A stretch of DNA of 64,000 nucleotides, from positions 1,063,382-1,127,381 of the forward strand of contig JANPWX010000548.1 in assembly GCA_024734555.1 (NCBI GenBank). The letters are read 5' to 3'. The notes under the pieces are model-generated. The model did not search any database, was not told where the DNA came from, and saw only the letters and a program-made list of their open reading frames with translations. The first letter of the stretch is position 1. Each line of letters starts with the position of its first letter. The DNA comes from Trochalopteron elliotii. Its lineage: Eukaryota; Chordata; Aves; Passeriformes; Leiothrichidae. The position numbers and the translations under genes were made by a program. Positions 37,501-49,500 of this stretch are shown here, piece after piece.

Positions 37501-40500
37501 CATTTTTTTAGAGATCTCCCTGTTTAGAGCCTTGCTTGTAACTCTGTGCTGATATATTTCGGTAGGCTTGGATGGGAGTTCAATTTTCAAAGCTTTCAAT
37601 TTCTGAGGGCTTTGGCAGCAGCTGAAGAGGCTTGAAAAGCCACGTGTGTGCATGCCTGTGTCCCAGGAGATGTTTGTGAGGGGCAAGGTGTGAAATGTGA
37701 CCATGCTTTGCTCTTGTACCTTATTTGATTTAGAGTAGCAAAGCAAACAGAAATTATTCCCTGCTCTTGGGATCTCAGAAAGAAAGACTGAATCACTTTA
37801 CAGCTTAATAAATCCTGTTCAACTCCAGGCTTTTCAGTCCATCTGATTTTTATAAAGACACTCCCCAATGTCTCCAACTCCTTTCTTACACAGTTGGGTT
37901 TTTAACATGTCAAAAAAAACAGGAAAAAAAACCCTGTTGAGCTTACCCTGCTATAGGACTGTACCTTTGTACCACAGCTCACTTGGATGCATTTAATTCA
38001 GTTCCAAGGAAAATGGTTTGTCAGAATAACTTGGGGTAAATGCTTGAGGGTTTCAGAGTAGTACCTAGTCTGCAGTCTGCCTTTTTCATCCTAATTTGTT
38101 ACAGCAACTGAATTCTAGAGGGAAAATTTTTTATTGATTCCTTCTTACAATTAATGTCACTTTGCTAATCTGATTTCTAGTCCAGAGGATAAACTGTAGA
38201 ATTTTCTCCCTGTCTGATTAAAGGCTGTAATGCTGCTCTGACAAGTTCTCTATAAAGGTCTGTATTATAGGTATTTTGCATTCTATTCCCTTCCCTACTT
38301 TTGACCTCTTCCCTTCTGTGCTGTCAAGATTCAGCTCAAAAGTTTGGATCAGTGCTACTTCAGGACTTGGAACTGAGTTTCCATGACTTTGAATATTTTT
38401 CCAACTCTTACTCCTTTCCTTTCCTTTGCTACCACCTGCATCCTTTCAGAAATAATGATATACTTCTCCTTTGAGTCAAGGATATGCAAACACATTTCTG
38501 TTTAATGAGCAGTTCAGAGCTGGGTAGGCATAAAACTGTAGTCAGAGGAGCATTATCTCTTCTTAATGTGCAGAATTAGTTACACAAGTTAAAACAAGGA
38601 GGGGAAGGCTTCTGTTTTGTGGAACATGCAAATCCTCTCGGGCTGCTTGTGGGCTCACTGTGACAAGTGAAGCCTCTGTCAGTAAAAGTGGCCTTTAGGT
38701 TCATGGAAAACACTGAGCACGGAAGTAAAACTTTGTCCCAAATGTGACAGAACAGGAAGAATTGTGTCTTTTAAGATGGACTAGAGATATTTGTGACTTT
38801 AAACTGCCCTGTGCTGTCAGCTTACATTCTGCTGCTCATAATGTATCAGTAAATAAATGTTATCCATACAGTCAAAATAACAATTGAGGATTAAACTAGG
38901 ATAGGAGTGACTTGTACTGTTGATCATGGGTTTGGGCTAGAACTGTTGTCTTGGGTTAGCACTGTCAGAAACAGCAAGATAATTATTAATATTTAAGGCA
39001 AATACTTAAATATGACTTGACCATTCTCATTCCCCCTAGGAATGAGGTATAAGCGAAGAGGTGTTGATAAAAATGGAAATGTGGCAAATTATGTTGAGAC
39101 AGAGCAACTGATCCATGTCCATAATCACACCCTTTCCTACATCCAGACACGAGGCTCTGTGCCTGTTTTCTGGAGCCAAGTTGGATACAGATACAACCCA
39201 CGGCCCCGGCTGGACAAGAGTGAGTATTTGGGTGAAAAACCTAAAAATCAGCCTCCCCTGGAATTCTTCTTTTGGAAGTGTGGGTGTGGTGCACATGTAG
39301 AAGGATGAAGCAGGCTTATTGAAAGTTAAATTTTTGTCCCATCTCCTCTGCACAAAAACCAAAATGCAGCAAAATTGAAGAACGTGTTTGCTGTGTGCCA
39401 GACTGTAACAGCAATGTTGAAGCTGAGCAAATTAATGAAACACCTTTGAAAGTAATTTTGTACAAAGTTATTATCTTTAAGCTAAGGTATCTTGGTTTTT
39501 CTGGAGTACAAATTTGGGCATGATTTAATACATCAAACAGGGTTTATTGCTGAACAGGCTGTTTCTGTCTAACACTACTGTGCCTTGTAGGTGAAAATGA
39601 AACCGTGCCCTGTTTTCGTGCACACTTTGAAGAACAGCTGAAAAATTACAAAAAGCAGGTGAGTGCTGCATGACAGAACAGTAATCTCATGAAAATGCAG
39701 AGGCTGAAGGGTTATGTTTTTAGGTTGGTTTTTCTTGGTGATGTGTTGTGGGTTTTTTAAAAAGCTTGTTGACAATTGGAAGGTTGATACAGAAATAGAA
39801 TTTTACTTTAGGTTTTTCAATTATCCTTGTAAGTAACCAGTAAAACCCAGGAATACCTTATGGAAATGTGTAAACCCTATTTCTGTGTGCTTGTTCTATG
39901 TATTCAGAGCTCCTCTGTATTTAAATTTGTGTAGGCAAGGAACTGTTGGAGCTTATTTGTCTTAGGTACAATCCAGCAAAGATTGTAACTTCAGCAAGAT
40001 TGCTACAAATCTTTAACTCTTGAGCTATTTGTTATTGCATGGGGTAAATCTAAGCAAGTTGTGTAGCAGATGAAGAGTGTTAAATAATTAAACTTTTGAA
40101 CAGGTTATTATTAACTTGGTGGATCAGACAGGCAGAGAGAAGATTATTGGAGATGCTTACCTTAAACAAGTTCTTCTCTACAACAATGCAAATCTGACTT
40201 ATGTTTCATTTGACTTCCATGAGCACTGGTAAGAAACCTTTTAAAAATGTCACTTTGCATTTTTTTATTGGCATGAAAGGTGAGTATAAAGGAGGAGAAA
40301 ACTCATTATTTCCACTTCTGCATGAAACACTGTTCTTTTAAACAAGAATACAGTTTTTAAACTAAAGCACTGTAAAACTTTAAGTTTGGGTGACCAGGCC
40401 CTGGTGTTTGTGAGGTTGTGTCCCTGACCTGTCAAATATGCAGTTACTTATTGGGCAAAGCTTAATTGTCATACATTTTAAGAGTTTCCTTAAACATGCC

Positions 40501-43500
40501 ATGAATGTAAAGCTGTGCCTGACCTGCTTTTTCAAGCTATGTAGCATTTCTCTTTTAATTCTCTACTTCTGTTACTCTTGCTTGTTTCTATAAAAACATG
40601 ATGGGTTCTTTCAGGACCCTGATGCTGTTATTTCAATATAAAATACACAGATTTTATCTTAATCCAGTGTGAGTAGTTGCTGTTTTCATGACTGCACTCT
40701 GATGCTGCCATGCTCTAGAGCAGATCTCACATGCCCAAGCATGTCATCTGTCACAGCCATGTATTCCTCCTGCTCCCCTCAGGCAGGCTGCATTTGTGTG
40801 GGGTCTCAACTGGTTTAATCTTCACTTCCAAACTTAATCTAGGGATTGCAGCTGGCCTGGGAGAGCATTACTGGCTGACTGAGTATGGCATTAGTAGATA
40901 TTGTCAGAGGGGGTGGTGGGAAGGGAAACCCCTCTCAGAACACTGTTGGCACCCTGGATTGATTTGATCATTAATCTTTTGTTTAGAGGAATTTTCATTT
41001 TCCTTCATTCACTTTTCTCCTACGAACAGCTGTAGGGAGCAGGGCTGTTTCTGCACTGTGAGCAGGAGTGAATTGAGAAGAATCCTGAAAAATAACCAGA
41101 TGGGGCAGGGGGAGGAGGGGGTGATGTGTCTATAGGTGGTTTTCTCTGTACAATCACTGGCAAAGCAGGACTCACCATCCCAGTTCCAAATCTACAGTAG
41201 TTACTTTTCTTGAGACTTAAATGAGAACAGAATGTTGTACATGCCTGAGTAGCTGCACATTTGTTCTTCCCAATGGAAGCAGCATTAAAAAATGTGAGGT
41301 CTTGAGAATTTAATGATCTTTTAACCTCTTGCCTTGGATTTGGATGCTGAACTGAACTGCAAAATAGTTCTGAATATTGGCTGCTGTTTAAAGCTCATTG
41401 CAGGAGGGAATGCTTGTCTCTCTCATTTAGCCAAAACACCATCTTTGTTAACATTACAAATAAGATAAAGTTGTTAAGCAAAGCCACTGCTCTAGTTCAA
41501 ACTAACTTTCGTGAAATTCTGTGTTTCAGCCGAGGAATGAAGTTTGAAAATGTCCAAACACTGACTGATGCCATTCATGATATTATTCTTGACATGAAGT
41601 GGTGCTGGTAGGTACTTGAGAGTCTTTAGATTAGTAGGGCACATTTGTAGAGGAAAACACCAACGAAGAGTAGATATTCAGAGGCCTTAATTTTCTCCAA
41701 ACCAGTGTGTTTTATATTTCTCTTTTGGTGTCCAGCTTGTTTGTCAGAGCCTTTGTCTTCTGAAGTGTTGGTGTTCTATCCACATAACAGCAAAAATTCT
41801 GAGGTGCTGTTTCCTGCCCGAGGTTTCCTGCATTTCACACTTTCAGGGTCACTCACATTTAATGTGAAACACTCTGTATTTGACCCTCGAATGGCAGCCT
41901 TACTGTTGACATGTCTGACCTTTAGTTTGAACTGATTAAAGTTCATACATTTGGGTAACAAGTGTGGCTGCAGCCTCAATCAATTGCTCTCTATTGTTCT
42001 GTGTTGCTGTCATTATCATTGGCCTCTCTGTTCTTGAAATTAAATGCCTTTGCTCTTGAAAGCTTGTATTATGTATGCATGAGTTGAGTTCAGCATCTGA
42101 TTGCATCTCAAGTTTGTGGCCTCAGTAGGATTTATGTCTGATATCCAGCCTAGATTGAAGAGGAAGATAAATTGGAACAAGGGGAGTTAATTCAGTGTGG
42201 GATGTGGCTGGGGTGTGAGTGCAACCATAAATAGTGCTCCATGTGTGAAATGTCCTACTGTTTATAGAAGCTGATGAGTTACACTGGATTTGAAGTGTCT
42301 CAGTGTGCTTTTGTTCTCTTCCTGTTGCAAGGGTTGACCAGGCTGGAGTGATCTGTAAGCAGGAGGGGATTTTCCGGGTGAACTGCATGGACTGCCTGGA
42401 CCGGACCAACGTTGTGCAGGCTGCCATTGCCAGAGTGGTCATGGAGCAGCAGGCATGTAAAAATGAGGGGCTCTGCCAAGTACTGAGTGCCTCACACCTT
42501 AATTATTGTTCACAGAGAAATCTGTGTGTTTGGAAAATGCTAAACTAACCTCTATGAAAAAAAGAATCTTGCAAAAATACTCGAAGAGCCATGAAGCCGA
42601 GAGGAATAATGTGCACAGATGCAAAACTTGAAATCATTATAGAACAGTGATGCCTCTTTCTGTCCTCCTGCAGAAGGGACTGACTGTCCACAGCTTGGAG
42701 AGGATTGTCTTGTTTGGATTTAGTAATTTTAGTTTAAGTTGTGTAAGAATGCAGAGTTTAGAAACAAGACAACTTCCCCTCTCAAGTCCATCACTGAAAT
42801 GATGTTAAGGGACCAAAATCTAACAAGCTGGATGCTATTTCAGGTGCTTTGAAGTGAAATCCTGTGATGCAGCAAGTAGGGAGATTAGTTGTCCCTTCTG
42901 TGTGTAGAGGAATAATTAATGAATGATCTAAATAGCCCTGATGGCTGTGACTGTTGTGCTGTGGAATAGTTCTCCCTGTACAGAGGAGGGATTTCCAAGC
43001 AGACTGAGAGTATTTTCCTTCAGTTTTCCTCTTTGCTCTGGCCCTCAGTTGCTTTCTAGAAGCTCATGGGTGACTCTCTTCCTTGTGAAGACTTCACTGC
43101 CACAGTACTGCTACAAATCTAATGCAGACTTAATGTGCTGTAACTGAAACATCAAAACCCCAGTAACTGCTCAAAATGAGCAAACTTGATTATGGTTCAA
43201 GTGCAGCAGAAAGGATGAAGTGGGTCCTTCATTAGGGTGAGAAGTGAATGGATCTGGCCATTGTACCTGGCAGTTCCTCTTTGTTATTGTGAGCTCCTGA
43301 CATAGGAGTACTGAGCACCAGGGGAGGGATCAGCAATCCCACAGTCATTATGTTAGAATAGGGTTTCTATCCAGGGTAACTCTTGAGTTCCAAGGCAATT
43401 CTTTCAGAAACAAGAGTTACAGATTGTCGTGAAGGGGCTTCACTAATCATTTGTGAAGTGTGAGCCTGTGATGTGCTGCATCATTCTCATCCTGAAGCTG

Positions 43501-46500
43501 AAGTACCTGAATCAATTAATGACTGAGAAATGCCCTGAGCATTGCAGGGTCAGTGGCATGGAGTGAAGGACTGAGGGTAACCCTTCTCCTCCTTGGAACC
43601 ACTGGATCTGCTTTCTCTCATCTGGAAACTTGATAAGGCTTTCAAAGTTAATGAGCAGCTTTGTGTTAATTTTCATCTAACTTGCAAAGAATTGCTTGAG
43701 CATTTGGTTTCAGTTGTGAATTGAAGTTTTCCTATGATTTATTCCAAGTTATCCCTATCAATTAGTGACTGCATTGCAGTTATGTATGTCTACCCACTCA
43801 GTGTGTGTGCAAAGCCTGACATTGGTACTGTACCCAGGGCTTATCTGGGGAAAACTGAAGGACTGGGTGTTCTAAGAGGGAGATATCTTACTCTAGTATC
43901 AGTGACAAGCAGTAACTGTCCAAAATGTGCAAGCACTAATAATAAACCAACAGAAGAAGTTATTTTTCTTTTGTTTTCAAGCCCTTGAGGCTATGAATGC
44001 CTTTGCAATAGAAGACATATTAACTTGTTTATTTTAAAATTGGGATGTCTGTTTTTTTTGATGGTTCTCTACTGAAAAATTTCCAGTATCTTGAGAATCT
44101 ACAGTAACTTGTTTGCCTTCAGCTAATTTTTTTGATGATTGACTTAACATCCATAATTAATGTTACTGCTGCCTCCAGTGATACGATGTTTAGCAAATAA
44201 ACACCAATTCATTAATTTAATCTGACAAATCATCACAATGGCTTCCTTCCCCCCATCGTACAAAATCTACCAATTAAACGCTTGGCAAGCGCTTCCATTT
44301 ACTTCACCAAGCCCTGATACTGAGAGTGACTTTTACTTTGGGCACTGAATGAGTACATATGTCAAATTCCAGCTGAAGAAACTGGGTGTGATGCCACCAG
44401 AGCAGCCTCTGCCAGTGAAATGCAACAGGATCTACCAGATCATGTGGGCCAACAACGGCGATGCCATCAGCCGGCAGTACGCCGGCACGGCAGCCCTCAA
44501 GGTAAGGGGGGGGAGAGCCTCACCTGCCCTCAGGAATGGCTTGTGTTACAGGGCTGGTGTGCTTTGAAAACCCTGGGAGATTTAAAAGTTTATGAAGTTT
44601 TCTGTGTGGTTTTGTTCTGGAGAGATGAGGCTTTGCAGTGGAAGAATGTTTTGTGTCGTGCTCAGTGTGAATGGGAGAGGAGCTGAGTGCTCCCTGCACT
44701 TCACCTGCATTCTGTTCCCTTCACATCTGGAGACAAAGCACAGCAGAGCCAAGAGTTTGAGAGATATATTAATTATATATATTAATTATTGCATCCATTT
44801 ATATTTTATCATGGTTATACTGCTTCTAAGCACTTATAAGACTTAAAAAAATACTCCAAAGTTCTGGAGATCAAGCTGTGTAGGTAGTAGGGTGATGTTA
44901 ATTAGCTGTATTTTCTAAAGACTCCTCTTAATTAGCTGTAATGCACTCTGTCTTCCAAGATCAAGCATGAAACTCCTTGCTCTGTGCTTCTGCTGCTTTG
45001 GAAAGTCATAGAATTTGAGGTATTTGTTGTGTGTAACTGGTGGAACAAATTTTAGTAGTATTTGCATTTGGCATAAGAAAAATCATTATGGTGAAAACAC
45101 TTAACACTTAAGTCTCTTTTTAAATATCCTCTACTGAGCTTTGATTAGTTGATTGCACTAATATTTAAAAAAAATATATAAAAAACATCCTGACATGCTT
45201 GTTTTCATCAAGTGTGTTAAACTTTAAATCTGAAGTGCAGACCTCAGTTTACAGATCTAAATTTTCAGATCTTCTGCTGGAAGATTTCTCGACTCACTGT
45301 TGAGGTTCATGGATTGAATTCATAAATTGTAATTGTGGTGTTTCTTTTAATTTGAAAGTGAAGCACACTTGAAATATTCTTCACAGGAGTTGATGTGGCT
45401 TTTAGAAATGCTCTGTGCAAGTGTTAAGAGTGTCTCTGAAAATAGAATCCTCTAATGAAGTAACCACCAAAACAACTTTTTATTCAAATTCTAAGCCGTC
45501 CATGGCCTAGAAACTTTCTTTTGTTTCTGAGGTTGTGAGGATATGTGCTGCTTTCCCCCAGTAAGTTATGTTAGTCTTGTTTTGGTAGCAGAAGCAGTGA
45601 GATGAAACCATTTTTCAGTAAGCTTCAGTCTTCTCTGTTGTTCCAATAGTGTTCCTTTTACATTAAAGGCTAAAAAATAAAAGGGATTTTTTTCTTTTGG
45701 AGGTATTGAAGCATCACAGTGATTGATGTATTGAAAGTCCTGCTTCAATGGTAGCTGGCTTATATGTCCAGATTTGTTTTCTATTGGAATTTCCTACTGA
45801 AACTGTAAGCCTGTCAAAAACACAGGATTCTCTGCAGAGTCAATGCCAGAAGATGCTCTTTGAAAAAAAAAATCAATATTTTCAACTTCTATATGACATC
45901 ATTACTTGAAGATAATTCTTGAGTTTGCTCTATTCAGTTCTGAGTTTCAGAGTGCCAGATCCTTTGAGCTGAGCCTGCTGTTGCAAAGTTTGATGTGTGC
46001 ATGATTTGCATGTTGTGTGTGACAGGGGGACTTCACAAGGACTGGAGAAAGGAAGCTGGCAGGGGTGATGAAGGATGGAGTGAATTCTGCAAACAGATAC
46101 TACCTGAATCGTTTCAGGGATGCTTACAGGCAAGCAGTCATAGGTAAGAGCACAATTTCAACCAAGCTGAGCTGTGGTATTTAAAAAGATTTATTAAATC
46201 ATATTGGTTTCATCTTTCTGACTGAATTTTTTTTTCCTGCTGCCTAAAAACACCATGAGTGGGTACATGTCTGTACTGGACACTGTAAGGAACAGTCTCA
46301 CTCACTTTGGAATTTACACAACACTCAGTTCAGAGGGATTGCATGCAGTGTGGCTCATTGGAGACTTTGCCCCAACTTCATTTTAGCATTAAATGTCTTG
46401 TAGCATCTTTTTTTTTTTTTTTAAGATAAAGTTAAATTTATGCAGCAATTATCTCTTTAAATCATGAGGAATCTGGTTTTTCACTGAAAGTAGGGTTATA

Positions 46501-49500
46501 CCTTCTGACTTTGCAGTTACAGGCAACATTCTCTTCAGAAAGACTACCAAGAGCATGATTAAAATGCAGCATTTGGAAGGACTTTACAAACTCTTACCAT
46601 GTATCACTTTTAACTCTTTCTTGCTTGATATTTTCTGGGGTTTATTTAGATTTGATGCAGGGTATCCCTGTGACAGAGGACCTGTACTCCATATTTACAA
46701 AAGAGAAGGAGCACGAAGCCCTGCACAAGGAGAACCTGAGGAGCCACCAGGAGCTGATCAGCCAACTGCTGCAGAGCTACATGAAACTGCTCCTGCCAGA
46801 TGATGAGAAATTCCATGGAGGCTGGGCACTCATTGACTGTGATCCAAGGTTTGTTGAACAAAGTTAGAATTGATCAGCTGCTGCTCTGACACCTCTGTTA
46901 ATTGCTGCTGATGTTAAGAGGTTTTTGATAGCTGATGTGTGAACAGAAATCAATTTGGGCAGTTCTGGAGAAGGACAGGAGTGTTTGAAGGGTTTGAATA
47001 CTTGTAGTTGTAAAGGGAGAAGTCCTCTAAACATGTGCCTTTCCCAAAGTGCCATAAAAATGGTGCATGCTGGAATTACCTCTGAGACATCCTCTGGAAA
47101 TTGCTGCATTTGGTTAACATTGCCAAAATGTGGCAGGAACCATGAAGAGAACTTGTACAACTAAGGGTGGTTAAAAGGAAGTGCTTGAGGAGCTGTTGTT
47201 CCTTATTGCTTTACAGGGAAAGTGTAACTTGACTGTCAGGTTGAATCCTTGGGGAATGAGTCAGCAGTTGGACAGTCTGGATTTCTGTTCATGGAAAGTA
47301 ATGGCCATAAACTCTGAACTTCACTCCTTATCAAGGTCAGAGTTCAGGAGCTTGCAAGAGACAAACAGTGGTTAGATCTCCTGCAGGTTAAACTTCAGTA
47401 TCTAAAAATAGCAGAGCAGGTTGTTATGACAGCTATTCAGGGCACAGACTCATCACCCTCACTGAGTCTGAGGTATTTTTCCATTTCTCTGGTAGCATTT
47501 TTAATAGCTTGTGGGTTTTCTGTTTATTTTTGGACCTTCTGCTGACGTATTTGAGCTGTTAGGTAACTTCAGGTTTGAGAGAGTGTTGCTTACGTGGATT
47601 CATTTGATAACACACAGTGATTGAAACTTCTTGTAACTTGTGTCCAGCTCTTAAAGAGTGTCCCCAGAACACTGTGGGCATGGGTTACAGCTCTGCAAAC
47701 AAAACCTTCTATCCTGTATTTATTTTTCTTCCCGTCAGTCTCATCGATGCCACTCATAGGGATGTGGATGTGCTGCTTCTACTTTCAAATTCTGCCTACT
47801 ATGTGGCCTAGTAAGTTACCACTTTCCTTTACTATGTGTAGTTTATTTTAGTAGCTTTGCTTTAGGTTAGTAGAAAGCACTAAAGTCTGTTTTTTTTTTT
47901 TTTCTAGTTACGATGATGAAATCGACAAAGTGAATCAGTACCAAAGGTTAAGTCTTGAAGCTCTGGAAAAAATAGAAATAGGTAAGAAAACAGTCACTCT
48001 GTGTCTTTTTTTGAATGCTCTTAACAATGGCTTGAGCACTTAGCAAAGCATTCTACAAATGTATTGAAGCAGCAGCCCTTGAAGTGTGGCACAAACCCTG
48101 GGCAGCCCACCTAGAAATGGCCCTTCTGGCTGATAACAGGTGCCAGCCTCTTCCTCCTGCTGGAAATGGGAGCTTTGATCACTGGAAGGGTTCTCAAGTT
48201 TTCCCTCTTTCAAACTCCTGAAAGAACCACGGATTTCATTATTTATCAAATGGCAGTAACAATTTTGTCAGCTTCTGGAATGAGTCATGGGTTTGTGCAT
48301 TCAGTGCACTCTTCCTTTGATCCAAACACAGCAACTGGCTGGGAATTGTACTTCAGATCTGTTTCATAGCTTTGTAAAACTTCCTTCTCAATGGCTGATA
48401 ACAAACCTGCTATTAAAAAAGCACCTTGTTGTGCTGATTTAACTTATTTGCCATAGAATGTAACATCTGCAGGCTAAATCCAGCTTTTTCTGCAGGAAGC
48501 ATTAAAGATGTGATGACTTTGAAGCATGAAAAAGGTGATCCTGTTGGAGAGAAGGGAGTGTGTGGGCTCCTGATGGAGTTTAATCCTCCATTACACAACA
48601 CACAGTGATTTCATCATCTTCTGACTGTAACTTTCACTGTGTCTGTGCAATTTCTCAGAGTTCAGGGGAAAGGCCTCCCTCACTTGTGTATTGTGAGATT
48701 TGTATCCTGAGGTACAGAACAGAGTGAAACATCTACATCCACACCTCATTTAATGCTGTAGATTATGCAGTGCACTGAAGAGTTGAAGTATTTGGTCTAA
48801 ATCTTGAAATTTCAATTACACCCTCTTGACAAAAATATTAGTTTTTTCTTTAATCCCTTTTAAGGAGCATTCCCTAAAAACCCATGGGATGTAAAAAGTG
48901 TAAAACTTTTTCCTTCTATTTGAAAGGGTGATCTGCAATAAACAATCAGGCTGGATTGTAATAGACATACAGAGAGTGTAATTGCTTTTTGTAAGTTATT
49001 GATTGTTTAGTTAATGTGAAAATCTTTCATTTAAAGTCATGTCCTGCTCTAATGAAAACATGAAGCTTTTTAGGCTGGGAAAGACTGTCAGCACTTAAAT
49101 ACCCTTAGCTGCAGGCTCTGCAGTATCTCTTTCAGGGTTTGATTAAAGATTTCTCCTGGTTTCTCTCTCAGGGCCTGAGCCTACTCTCTTTGGCAAACCC
49201 AAGTTCTCCTGCATGAGGCTGCATTACAAATACAAAGAAATGAGTGGATATTTTCACACTCTCAGGGCTGTGGTTCGCAGCCCAGAAGAAGATGGAAAAG
49301 GTTTGTATCCTGTGTAAAAATTTAAGATATAGAAGTGTGTTCAGTGTATCAGTTTCTCTAAAAAACACTTGTTCTGTTGCTCTTAAAATTTATCCTTCTT
49401 CAGAAATCACTCCAACAAAATCCAGTTGTGTGAAGTGAGAAAGCAATTTAAAAAAACCCCACTCAGATGTTACTGTTCTAATAGAAAGAAAGAGAAGTTT

